A stretch of DNA of 64,000 nucleotides from DASUBV01 sp963725175 (GTDB lineage: Bacteria > Actinomycetota > Actinomycetes > Streptosporangiales > Streptosporangiaceae), in contig CAVRXH010000006.1 in the NCBI GenBank assembly GCA_963725175.1, positions 2,232,001-2,296,000 of the forward strand. Direction: 5' to 3'. The position numbers and the translations under genes are program-made. This document shows positions 26,796 through 36,020 of this stretch, piece by piece. The notes beneath the pieces are model-generated. The model was not told the DNA's origin. It worked only from the letters and a program-made list of their open reading frames with translations, and searched no databases. The number at the start of each line of letters is the position of its first letter. The stretch's first letter is position 1.

Positions 26796-27524
26796 TCAGC
26801 CGGCACCGCGCAGCAGCCGCGCGGAAGCCAGCCGGGTGCCGCCGTCCAGCAGCCAGACCGTCAGCCCGGCCGGGTCCTTGCCGACCGCCAGCGACGGCGC
26901 GCAGCCCGGCTGCATCGCCCGGTGATACTCAAGCTCCGCCTCGTCGGGCAGCCAGTCGAGGCCGGCCAGCACGTCCTCGGCGGCGGCCCAGTGGATCGCG
27001 TTGTTGACGTGGCCCGCCGTGTCGAAGTCGCTGGCCCGCAGCGGCCACGGGCTCGCGCCCAGGTCCGCAGGCGGACGCGGATGGGTCAGCCGGGCCGAGA
27101 CTGTCCGCCCGGCCGCCGCGCCGTCGTAGACCCGGCGGAAATCCGGGTCAAGCGGCACCGGCCGGCCATCGGCCAGGCTTACCGCCGCCCAGACGGCGGT
27201 GGCCTGCATCAGGTCCCCGCCTGGTCCCGACACCGTGGTGGTCCGCTCCGCCCACGCCGGGCCGGTCGCCGAGCAGAACGTGCGCAGCGAGATCCGGTCG
27301 CCGAAGCGGGGGAAGCCGCGGACCGCGATGGCCGTCTTGCGCACGAACCAGGCGCACGTCCCCGCGCAGCCCGAGTCCGCCAGGTCGTTCTCCGCGGCCT
27401 GCTGAAGATAGCGAGCCAGCGCGTCGAACCGCAGCCGCCCCGCCGGGGTCACGTCGGTGCTGCGGATCAGCCGGCTGGCGGTGAACAGCCGGCCGTCCGC
27501 CGGAGGAGGCAGGAACGCGCGCAT
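26796..27524 (-). CDS. Acyl-ACP thioesterase (FatA/FatB-like, two hot-dog domains)
   Basis: 242 aa from ATG 27524; a GTG at 27557 is possible. N-terminal hot-dog RLIRSTDVTPAGRLRFDALA and YLQQAAENDLADSG; second hot-dog contains FDTAGHVNNAIHW, the family's Asn/His active-site segment. Such enzymes release fatty acids from acyl-carrier protein in the cytosol. Only 20 bases separate its start from that of the divergent dehydrogenase, so promoters must lie inside or right at the coding starts. Confidence 0.82.
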   Translation of the reverse strand: MRAFLPPPADGRLFTASRLIRSTDVTPAGRLRFDALARYLQQAAENDLADSGCAGTCAWFVRKTAIAVRGFPRFGDRISLRTFCSATGPAWAERTTTVSGPGGDLMQATAVWAAVSLADGRPVPLDPDFRRVYDGAAAGRTVSARLTHPRPPADLGASPWPLRASDFDTAGHVNNAIHWAAAEDVLAGLDWLPDEAELEYHRAMQPGCAPSLAVGKDPAGLTVWLLDGGTRLASARLLRGAG

Positions 27525-27530
27525 GAGGGC

Positions 27531-27536
27531 TATTCT
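27531..27536 (+). promoter_or_regulatory. -10-like TATTCT eight bases before ATG (leaderless promoter candidate)
   Basis: TATTCT is followed by eight bases and then ATG 27545; there is no ribosome-binding sequence. Same geometry as at 18617. It overlaps the divergent thioesterase start region. Confidence 0.35.
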
Positions 27537-27544
27537 TCCCCGAG

Positions 27545-29077
<1,533 letters not shown>

Positions 29078-29132
29078 CCAGGACGGCTCGGTAGAGTGAC
29101 GGCTACTACCCAGGCTCACGATGGAGGTAACG

Positions 29133-29558
29133 ATGCCGGCCAAGGGAAGCGCGGAGTGGAAGGGCGACCTGAAGAGCGGCGCCGGCACGTTTACCGCCGG
29201 AGACACCGTCGGCGGCAACTTCTCGTTCAAGTCCCGCTTCGAGGACGGCGCCGGCGCTAACCCCGAGCAGCTCATCGCGGCCGCGCACGCCTCCTGCTTC
29301 TCGATGGCGCTGTCCAACATGCTGGCCACCGCGGGCGCGGCGCCCGAGTCGGTGCACACCGACGCCACGGTCACCCTGCGGAACATCGACGGCGCCCCGA
29401 CCATCGCCAGCATCGCCCTGGTCACGGTCGGCCGGGTGCCGGGCCTCAGCGACGAGGACTTCCAGAAGCACGCCGCCGCCGCGAAGACCGGCTGCATCAT
29501 CAGCCGCGCCCTGGCCGGGGTCCCCGAGATCACCCTCACCGCGACCCTCATGTCATGA
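29133..29558 (+). CDS. OsmC-family peroxiredoxin
   Basis: 141 aa from ATG 29133, chosen because GGAGGT lies four bases before it (an earlier ATG at 29121 contains that site). The two reactive cysteines of the OsmC family are seen in AAHASCFSMALSNML and AKTGCIISRAL. The family reduces organic hydroperoxides in the cytosol. Overlaps the next gene by ATGA, so it is co-translated with a methyltransferase. Confidence 0.9.
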   Translation: MPAKGSAEWKGDLKSGAGTFTAGDTVGGNFSFKSRFEDGAGANPEQLIAAAHASCFSMALSNMLATAGAAPESVHTDATVTLRNIDGAPTIASIALVTVGRVPGLSDEDFQKHAAAAKTGCIISRALAGVPEITLTATLMS

Positions 29559-30307
29559 GCACCCCGTGGCGCGGCAACCTGGACGTCGGGTTCCGCGCCC
29601 TCGATGAGGTGACGAGCCTCGACCAGGCCAGGATCTCCTTATTCCGCGAGTACCTGGAACGGGAGTACGCGGGGCCGTTCGTGCACGGGATGGGCTCCTA
29701 CGAGATCCTGGACATGGTGCGCCGGTTCCTGTGCCAGGGGCAGCGGCTGGACGTTGGCAGCGGCACCGCGTCACTGTTCTGGATCCTGGCCGCCGGCGGG
29801 GACGTCGCGACGACCGCCTCGGACGTGGAGCCCGAGGCTCTCGCGGTGCTCAGGGATTTCCTCTCCGCGCCCGCTCCCCTGCCGGACTGCTACCTCCAGG
29901 CCGCCGGGTTATTCGGGGTTCCCGCCGACCGGGTCGAGGAGCTGCGCGGGTCCATCCGCTCGTACCTGGTCTTCAACGCGCTAGGCGCCTGGCCGGGCGA
30001 GCTGGCCCGGGCTCGCTTCGACTCGGTCACCGCGTTCGGCTGCTTCGCCATCTCCGGATCCGAGCCCGCCTACCTGGACTGCTTCCGCAACGCCGCGGCG
30101 GCCGCCCGGCCTGGCGGCCGGCTGGTCGGGGCGGACTGGATCCGGCACGCCAGCCAGCAGACCCGCGACTACTCGTTCGTCACCGCCGGAGTGCTCCGGC
30201 GAATCGGCGCTGACCTGGGACTGCGGGTGCTGCACCTGGAAGATGTCGACATCGTCGGCGACGAGACCTATGGCAGTGTCGTGCTGTGGGCGTTCGAGAA
30301 GCCGTAA
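29555..30307 (+). CDS. SAM-dependent methyltransferase-like protein
   Basis: 250 aa. The only clear motif is LDVGSGTASLFWILAAGGDV (residues about 67-86) followed by ASDVEPEAL, the SAM-binding loop and acidic residue of class I methyltransferases. FDSVTAFGCFAISGSEPAYL and ARPGGRLVGADWI fit motifs IV-VI. Total layout recalls small-molecule N-methyltransferases of the NNMT/PNMT type. The substrate is unknown. It lies between OsmC and a HAD phosphatase and overlaps both. Confidence 0.68.
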   Translation: MSTPWRGNLDVGFRALDEVTSLDQARISLFREYLEREYAGPFVHGMGSYEILDMVRRFLCQGQRLDVGSGTASLFWILAAGGDVATTASDVEPEALAVLRDFLSAPAPLPDCYLQAAGLFGVPADRVEELRGSIRSYLVFNALGAWPGELARARFDSVTAFGCFAISGSEPAYLDCFRNAAAAARPGGRLVGADWIRHASQQTRDYSFVTAGVLRRIGADLGLRVLHLEDVDIVGDETYGSVVLWAFEKP

Positions 30308-30927
30308 CCGCCCTGCTGCTCGACTTCGACGGGACGATCGTCGAGACGAATGCGGCCTGGGTCCAGGCGACCCGCGCCTGCTTCGCGGCGCGGGGCTTCG
30401 ACCTGGACGGGCGGCTGCTGAGCCTCGTGGCATCCAGCCCCTGGTGCGATGTGGTCCCTGGCCTCTCGCAGTCCGAGGCGGCGGCCATCGAGCTCGCCCT
30501 CATCGAGGCGATGCGCCCGGCCTACCTGGAGTGCCCGCCGGCGGCGGGGCTCCGCGCGTTCCTCGACCAGTTCGCCGGGACGCCGAAGGCGATCGTCACC
30601 TCGTCTTACCGGGAGCAGCTTGTCGCGCCCTACCTTCGCCGGCACGACCTGGACCGCTACTTCCCCGTCCTGGTCGGCAGCGAGGACACCGAGCTGCTGA
30701 AGCCGAGCCCCGAGCCGGTCCTGCTGGCCCTGCGGCTGCTCGGCACCGGGCCGGCCGGCGCCTGGCTCATCGGGGACTCGCCCGCGGACATCGAGGCCGC
30801 CCGGCTGGCCGGCATCAGGTCAGTGGGGTTCGGCGGCCTGCCGATCGGCGGCGATCTGGCCGCGGACTCGTTCGAGACGCTCGCGCGCCTGCTGGCCGCG
30901 CCCGAGCACGTAGACGGTCCGCAGTGA
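30286..30927 (+). CDS. HAD-family phosphatase
   Basis: 213 aa from GTG 30286, overlapping the previous gene by 22 bases. HAD motifs: DFDGTIVETN (nucleophile and general acid Asp), IVTSSYREQLV (motif II Ser), LLKPSPEPV (motif III Lys), IGDSPADIEAA (motif IV). A helical cap (residues about 20-85) makes it a phosphoglycolate/beta-phosphoglucomutase-type subfamily member acting on a small phosphorylated metabolite. Its 3' end overlaps the convergent methyltransferase by 108 bases. Confidence 0.82.
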   Translation: MGVREAVTALLLDFDGTIVETNAAWVQATRACFAARGFDLDGRLLSLVASSPWCDVVPGLSQSEAAAIELALIEAMRPAYLECPPAAGLRAFLDQFAGTPKAIVTSSYREQLVAPYLRRHDLDRYFPVLVGSEDTELLKPSPEPVLLALRLLGTGPAGAWLIGDSPADIEAARLAGIRSVGFGGLPIGGDLAADSFETLARLLAAPEHVDGPQ

Positions 30928-31671
30928 CCTGCCGGGCGCGGCGCCATAGCCGGCCCACGCCGCCAGGACATCGAGGCCGCCGCCGGCCGCCAGCTCGCGC
31001 AGCCGCCGCGGTGAGTGGTTCGTCATGTCGAACTCCAGGCTCAGCCGCCTGGGCTCCGGCTCGCCGGGTACCCGCAGCGCGTACCGCATCTCGAAGTGGA
31101 CACCGCCGGCCGTGAAGCGCTGGCGCCGGCGGCGGGTGACCGTGAGGCCGTCGCCGGGGGCGGTCCTGGTCCAGTCCTGTACCCAGTCGTGCTCCACCGG
31201 GGAGAAGTAGTCCGGCGGAGTGTCCGCCGGCGGGGCCGGCTCGCGGGTGAAGGTGAACAGGTCGAGGACGATGAGGCCGGCGCCGGTGATGGCCGCCGCC
31301 AGCGACCGCAGCGCCCGCGCCGCCTCGGCCTGGCTGAGTAGCTGGAACGCCTCGCGCGGGCAGATCACCAGGTCGAACTCGCCGCCGGGTGGCAGCGAGG
31401 TGATGTCGCCGGGGATGGCCTGCGCCCGGGTCCGCTCGGCCGCCGGGATCCGCAGCCCGGCCTCCGCCGCCATCTCCCCGGCGATGTCCATGAACGTCAC
31501 CAGGCGCGAGGAGGCCTGCAGCAGCGGGACGACGTTGCGTCCGGACCCGCAGGGAATCTCCAGCAGGTGACCCGGATCGGCGGCGGCGGCGAGCCGCCGC
31601 AGGAAGGCATGGTCGGCCGTGTCCGGATAGTCCAGGTCATAGAAGCTGGACAGGCCGGCGAAGCTACCCAC
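30820..31671 (-). CDS. Class I SAM-dependent methyltransferase (last gene of SpeD operon)
   Basis: 283 aa from GTG 31671, which overlaps the transaldolase stop by eight bases; longer readings from 31830 would lie out of frame inside that gene and are rejected. SAM loop LLEIPCGSGRNVVPLLQ near residue 38, FMDIAGEM acidic segment, and FDLVICPREAFQLLS (motif IV) are typical. The C-terminal half contains HFEMRYALRVPGEPEPRRLS, like small-molecule methyltransferases of natural-product pathways. Substrate unknown; probably the product of the operon's dehydrogenase or aldolase (inference). Confidence 0.78.
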   Translation of the reverse strand: MGSFAGLSSFYDLDYPDTADHAFLRRLAAAADPGHLLEIPCGSGRNVVPLLQASSRLVTFMDIAGEMAAEAGLRIPAAERTRAQAIPGDITSLPPGGEFDLVICPREAFQLLSQAEAARALRSLAAAITGAGLIVLDLFTFTREPAPPADTPPDYFSPVEHDWVQDWTRTAPGDGLTVTRRRRQRFTAGGVHFEMRYALRVPGEPEPRRLSLEFDMTNHSPRRLRELAAGGGLDVLAAWAGYGAAPGRSLRTVYVLGRGQQARERLERVRGQIAADRQAAEPH

Positions 31672-32620
31672 GGCCGGCCAGGTCCTCGAAGCTCTCCATC
31701 GCGCGCACCGCCTCGCCTCGGGTGGAGACGAGCTGCGGCAGCGAGTCGAATTCCCGCGGCTCGAAGCCGTCCTCCGCCGCGTAGCGCCTGACCATCTCGT
31801 CGCCGAGTGCCGCCGCGCGGGCGCCATCATCGGCGCATCCGTACGCGGCGCCGTCCGACGGCAGGCCCTGCTGGCGCAGGAACGACGGCGGGAGGGTCAG
31901 GATCACCTCGCGGCCAGCCTTGCTGCCGTAGTGCCAGCACTCATCTCCCGGTCCCTTCCTTAGCGAGGACGCTAACAGCGTCACCACGTCCCGGTAGCGC
32001 CGCAGCGACTGGTACGCGGCCTCGAACACGACGCACTCCGCAGCGCGTAACCGCCGCGGGTCGTCGCCCACATGGGGCTTCAGGCCGAGATCGCCAATGC
32101 GGCCCTCCATCAGCGTCAGCACGTGCCGGGGCCAGGCGGCCGGCTCCGCCGCGTCGCGGGCGTCTTGCAGGGCCGCGGCGGCGGCGGTGAGCTGGGCTAC
32201 GGAGAATCCCCAGGTCCCGTTGATGGCCACCCCCGCCGAGGCCAGGGGCCTGATGATGTCGATGCCCGCGGCGGTCAGCGGCACCTTGATGGTCGCGCTG
32301 GGAATCCGGGCACGGATCTGCGCCGCCTGCCGGAGCATCGCTGCCGCGTTGAACGCGGACCGCGGGTCAAGCTGGACGCAGAACGGGATCGCGAGCCCGC
32401 GGGATAACAGGTACCTGGCCGAGCGGGCGCAGCAGGTCAGGTACAGGTCCCAGCCAGATCCGGCCGGCTGCGCGGGCGGGTCATGCTTGCATGCCTCCAG
32501 CATGAGCATCGGGTTCGTGGTGACCCCTCGGAACGGGCCGAACGGGGGCGTGACCGGCTGCCACGCGGTCTCGATGAGCTCGGGCGCGGAGTCCCACCAG
32601 CACTCCCGCGGCATGGTCAT
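31664..32620 (-). CDS. Transaldolase-like enzyme
   Basis: 318 aa from ATG 32620 overlapping the preceding stop (ATGA); a second ATG lies two codons later. Transaldolase/fructose-6-phosphate aldolase signatures: WWDS with the acid Asp, GVTTNP, ATIKVPLTAAG with the Schiff-base Lys, and VAINGTWGFSVAQ. The Lys is intact, so aldolase/transaldolase chemistry on a sugar or aldehyde is likely. Large departures from housekeeping transaldolases, such as the long loop after TTNP and the C-terminal half, suggest a secondary-metabolic role. Confidence 0.78.
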   Translation of the reverse strand: MTMPRECWWDSAPELIETAWQPVTPPFGPFRGVTTNPMLMLEACKHDPPAQPAGSGWDLYLTCCARSARYLLSRGLAIPFCVQLDPRSAFNAAAMLRQAAQIRARIPSATIKVPLTAAGIDIIRPLASAGVAINGTWGFSVAQLTAAAAALQDARDAAEPAAWPRHVLTLMEGRIGDLGLKPHVGDDPRRLRAAECVVFEAAYQSLRRYRDVVTLLASSLRKGPGDECWHYGSKAGREVILTLPPSFLRQQGLPSDGAAYGCADDGARAAALGDEMVRRYAAEDGFEPREFDSLPQLVSTRGEAVRAMESFEDLAGRG

Positions 32621-33729
32621 CGGATCGCTCGCTGACGAAGTCGCAGTTCCTGCTGGATGTGCGGATGCGCGACGGCACCGTCGTGCGTCACCCGGCCGCG
32701 CTGCGAGACCAGGTCAGGCGGGCCGGCGTAGACGGACTCGGCGAGCGCGAGAAGGTAGGGGAACGCCGCGTAGCTCATGGCCGCCGTGGCCGTCAGGTAG
32801 ACGAGCTTCGGCATGCAGTCGTTCTTGATGTGGGTGACGCCGTGCCGCTTGTAGGCCTCGGTGAGGTCGCGGGTGCGGTGATCCGCGGTGGGCAGGTACC
32901 CGGGGCCGTAGCCGCAGGTAACGTCGACAATGACGGAGCCCGGCCGCATGCTGGCCACCATGTCGTCGGTCACGATCGCGTCGGTCCCGTGGTTCGACAC
33001 CCGGATCGCCCCGATGATGACGTCACACCTCGGGACGAGGCCTTCGAGAAGTTCCGGCGTGCCGAGCTCGCAGGTGACGTTCGACGGGACGGTGGCGGCG
33101 AACCGGCGGAGCCGGGCACGCGACTTCCCCACCACGATGACCTCGGCACCCAGCGCCGCGGCGGCGCGCGCCGCGGCGGCGCCGGCGTTGCCGTGGCCGA
33201 TGACCAGCACGCGGGCGGGCTCGACGCCCGGCATCCGGCCGAGCATCTTCCCGCTGCCGCCGAGCTGATCCTGCAGGTGGTAGGCGGCGTAGATCACCGC
33301 CATCTGCCCCGAGATCTCGGAGTCGGTGATCATCAGCGGGAAGGTGCCGTCGTCGTCCTCGAACATCTCATAGGAGTAGGCAGAAACACGCTTGCTGGTC
33401 AGCACCTGCGCCAGATCCGGCTTGTCGCCGAGATAGAAGGTGGAACTGAGGTGCAGCCCGGGGCGGAAGTACCGGTACTCCGCCTCTGACGGGCACCGGC
33501 ACTTGAAGACGACGTCGCTGAGGTTCCACGCGTCGTCGGTCCCGACGATCGTCCCCCCGGCCGCCCGGTAGTCATCGTCGGTGGCCTCCTGGCCGAGGCC
33601 GGCGTCCTTCTCGACATAGACCTCGTAACCCTGGCCGACAAACGAGGCGACCTCACGGGGCAGAGCGATCGCGCGCAGATCCCCGTCCCGCGTTTCCCTG
33701 AGGATCGAGACGCTCTTGCGGTTGCTCAT
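32617..33729 (-). CDS. AlaDH/PNT-family dehydrogenase, divergent
   Basis: 370 aa from ATG 33729 (AGGAG upstream). It has the two-domain layout of alanine dehydrogenase: SILRETRDGDLRAIALP at the start, the substrate-lysine equivalent in VVFKCRCP, PLMITDSEISGQMAV, and the NAD site VLVIGHGNAGAAAARAA. The residues matching the catalytic His (LHL in alanine dehydrogenase, here STFYLG) and the later Asp (VDVTCGYGPG here) are not as in true alanine dehydrogenases. So the substrate is probably a different amino acid or an imine, as in carboxyethyl-ornithine synthase or saccharopine-type relatives. Confidence 0.72.
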   Translation of the reverse strand: MSNRKSVSILRETRDGDLRAIALPREVASFVGQGYEVYVEKDAGLGQEATDDDYRAAGGTIVGTDDAWNLSDVVFKCRCPSEAEYRYFRPGLHLSSTFYLGDKPDLAQVLTSKRVSAYSYEMFEDDDGTFPLMITDSEISGQMAVIYAAYHLQDQLGGSGKMLGRMPGVEPARVLVIGHGNAGAAAARAAAALGAEVIVVGKSRARLRRFAATVPSNVTCELGTPELLEGLVPRCDVIIGAIRVSNHGTDAIVTDDMVASMRPGSVIVDVTCGYGPGYLPTADHRTRDLTEAYKRHGVTHIKNDCMPKLVYLTATAAMSYAAFPYLLALAESVYAGPPDLVSQRGRVTHDGAVAHPHIQQELRLRQRAIR

Positions 33730-34666
33730 GATGAGCTCCTCTCGCCGGCCGCTGGCCGGACATGATCGTGAGAACGGCTCCGACGGAGACGATGACGCAC
33801 CCGGCAACCGCGAGCGGGCTCTCCCGCGCCTGCCGGAATATGAGGGCGAACAAGATGCCCCACATCGCGTAGGTAATGTTCAGGGCCATGGCACGGGCCG
33901 CGCCGATCTTGCGGATCGCGTGATACCAGACCATGTAGGAATAGCCGCTGATAAAGCCGGCCACGATGGTGGGCAGGTAAAAGCCGCGGGACATCACCAC
34001 GGTCCTGGTCAGGGAAATTCCCCCCGGAATGATCAGGACCGCCACGGCGAACAGCATCGCGACGAACATTTCCCGCGCGACCGCCACCGTGTCCGGATCC
34101 ATCCGGGCCATGGCACGGGTGGCGACGATGCCGTCCAGCGCCAGGCCGACGGCGGCCGCCAGGCCGATGGCCACTCCCGCGAGGGTCCGCGCCCTGTTGG
34201 CGGACGAGTCCGCGTCGAACGCGGTCAGCGCGGCCCCGACGCCGGCGGCGGTCACTCCCAGCCAGGCGATCCGGTTCAGTCTCTGGCCGAGCACCCGCCG
34301 AGCCAGCAGAGCGCCGAACACCGGGTAGGTAGCGATAGCCGTCAGCGCATCGGCAGGACCCGCCAGTATCAGGGCGGCCACGTACCCGCCCATGAAGACC
34401 GGGCCGCCTAGCACGCCGCACCAAAGGACGGTGACCGCGGTCCTGGAGGTGAGCAGCCGCCCGACCCTGGGCAGCGCTCCCATGACGGCAGCGCGGGCGA
34501 GCAGGAACAGCGCCGCGGCCGTCTCGAGAACCATGGAGACCACGGCCAGCATCGCCAGCAGCGGGTAGTCCTGCATCCGGGAGAACAGCCGGGCGAGCAG
34601 CACCGCCACGACGCCCCAGGTGGCGCCCGAGATCAGGCCGTCGACATATCCCGACGGGCGCCTCAT
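33653..34666 (-). CDS. EamA/DMT-family exporter
   Basis: 337 aa with about ten membrane segments in two related halves, the drug/metabolite-transporter pattern (WGVVAVLLARL in half one, TYPVFGALLARRVLGQRLN at its end; ALNITYAMWGILFALIFRQ in half two). The hydrophilic tail overlaps the dehydrogenase gene by 77 bases. Coupled to the SpeD homologue by ATGA. It likely exports the operon's product or a precursor amino acid/amine. Confidence 0.82.
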   Translation of the reverse strand: MRRPSGYVDGLISGATWGVVAVLLARLFSRMQDYPLLAMLAVVSMVLETAAALFLLARAAVMGALPRVGRLLTSRTAVTVLWCGVLGGPVFMGGYVAALILAGPADALTAIATYPVFGALLARRVLGQRLNRIAWLGVTAAGVGAALTAFDADSSANRARTLAGVAIGLAAAVGLALDGIVATRAMARMDPDTVAVAREMFVAMLFAVAVLIIPGGISLTRTVVMSRGFYLPTIVAGFISGYSYMVWYHAIRKIGAARAMALNITYAMWGILFALIFRQARESPLAVAGCVIVSVGAVLTIMSGQRPARGAHHEQPQERLDPQGNAGRGSARDRSAP

Positions 34667-35004
34667 TGACTTTCACGATCGAGTATCTGTGTCTGCACGT
34701 GCGCGCCGGGGAACCAGGACTTGACAATCTCTACCGCCGGCTCGGGATTAGACGAGCCGCAGACAAAGATATCGAACGCGGCGTACTGATACTCGGGCCA
34801 TTCGTGCATGCTGATGTGAGATTGCCCGAGGATTGCGACCGCCGTCATCCCGTGGCCCTCGCCAAACTTATGAACTTCAATGCCGAGCAAGGTCGCGCCG
34901 CACGCCCTCGCCATGTCGGCCAGCAATAACCTTATCTCGCCCTCTTGGAGGGGCCTGTCCGCGCCGCTGACATCCAAGATCGCATGGCGACCTAAACGCC
35001 TCAT
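34663..35004 (-). CDS. speD: S-adenosylmethionine decarboxylase (SpeD) homologue
   Basis: 113 aa. Core motif GQSHISMHEWPEYQYAAFDI followed by FVCG: the serine that becomes the pyruvoyl group, the processing His and the catalytic Cys are kept, but the residue before the serine is Gln, not the usual Glu (ESH). GRHAILDV and HKF are also seen. SpeD homologues with changed specificity (arginine or ornithine decarboxylases) are known, so the reaction here is open. Leads a five-gene operon. TAGCTT at 35011-35016 (minus strand) lies six bases before the ATG and there is no Shine-Dalgarno, suggesting a leaderless message. G+C is lower than in neighbours. Confidence 0.82.
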   Translation of the reverse strand: MRRLGRHAILDVSGADRPLQEGEIRLLLADMARACGATLLGIEVHKFGEGHGMTAVAILGQSHISMHEWPEYQYAAFDIFVCGSSNPEPAVEIVKSWFPGAHVQTQILDRESQ

Positions 35005-35166
35005 GGCGTCAAGCTACACCGACATGCCGGGAAAATCTCATTACGGGTATTAACGGACCTAATTAGGTGTAGACATAACGTGCCGTAGCTTTAAAGGTTT
35101 AGACATATTCCGTAGTGATGGGTGTTAATATCGTTAACCCGATTGCGGGAAGTGGCAGGGGAACCG
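35005..35166. promoter_or_regulatory. A/T-rich divergent control region with palindromes and repeats
   Basis: Bases 35041-35100 contain only 24 G or C. Elements: perfect palindrome ACCTAATTAGGT (35057-35068); a repeat TAGACATA...CCGTAG at 35070-35088 and 35100-35115; and GTTAA-TATCG-TTAAC (35124-35138). They lie between the SpeD operon and the DUF3097 gene and are the probable switch for one or both. Confidence 0.5.
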
Positions 35167-35993
35167 ATGCGCAGCATGGAGTACGGGCCGGACGTGCTCG
35201 CGGCGGGCCGGCGTCGGCCGGGCCCAGTCGAGCTGCCCAGGGTCGCCGCCGAGCCGGGCCTGGTGATCGAGGACGGCGCGGGGGACTTCTGCGGCGCGGT
35301 GGTGTTCTGCGAGAAGGACGCCGTCACCCTGGAGGACCGGCACGGCAAGTGCCGGGTATTCCCGCTGTCCGGCACCTTCCTGCTGGAGGGCAAGCCGGTC
35401 CGGCTGACCCGCCCGGCACCCGGCGGTCAGCCGGCGGGAGCCGGCGCACCGCGTCCGGTTCCGTCGCCGCCCCGGCCAGCCGGGCGAAGGTGGCGCGGGC
35501 GAGCCGTATCTATGTCGAGGGTCGGCACGACGCCGAGCTGGTCGAGAAGATCTGGGGCGATGACCTGCGCGACGTCGGCGTGGTGGTCGAGTACCTGGGC
35601 GGCATCGACGACCTGCCCGCGATCGTGGCCGAGTTCAGGCCGGACGCCCGCCGCCGCCTCGGCGTGCTCGTCGATCACCTGGTCAGCGGCTCCAAGGAGA
35701 GCCGGATCGCGGCCGGCGTCACCTCGCCGCACGTGCTGATCGTCGGGCACCCCTACATCGACGTCTGGGCGGCGGTGAAGCCGGCCGCCGCCGGGATCGA
35801 GCGGTGGCCCGACGTGCCCAGGGGCCAGCCGTGGAAGGAGGGCGTGCTGGCCGCGCTCGGCTGGCCGCCGAACACCGGGGCCGCCTGGCAGCGGATCCTG
35901 CGCGGCGCGACCAGCTTCGCCGACCTGGAGCCTGCTTTCCTCGGCCGGGTCGAGGAGCTGATCGACTTCGTCACCGAGCCGGGCAGCTCCTGA
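35167..35993 (+). pseudogene. DUF3097 family protein, one-base frameshift
   Basis: Start ATG 35167 (AGGGGA upstream). Frame one gives the DUF3097 N terminus (EYGPDVLAAGRRRPGPVELP, EPGLVIEDGAGDFCGAVVF, TLEDRHGKCRVFPL). Near 35436-35438 the family sequence continues in another frame: SRRTASGSVA, RIYVEGRHDAELVEKIWGDD, GVLVDHLVSGSKESRIAAGV, HVLIVGHPYIDVWAAVKP, NTGAAWQRIL. One missing base in the GGG run at 35436-35438 restores a protein of about 275 aa, normal for the family. DUF3097 is conserved in actinobacteria; function unknown, Toprim-like features have been suggested by the acidic residues (inference). Confidence 0.82.
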
Positions 35994-36020
35994 CCTGATC
36001 CGCCCGTGCTGACCTGACCG

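Noticed and set aside
25949..26806. A longer N terminus for the SPFH protein, running under the Nudix gene
   Set aside because: The reading is the antisense of the Nudix gene; ATG 25948 has a good ribosome site and starts the SPFH sequence.
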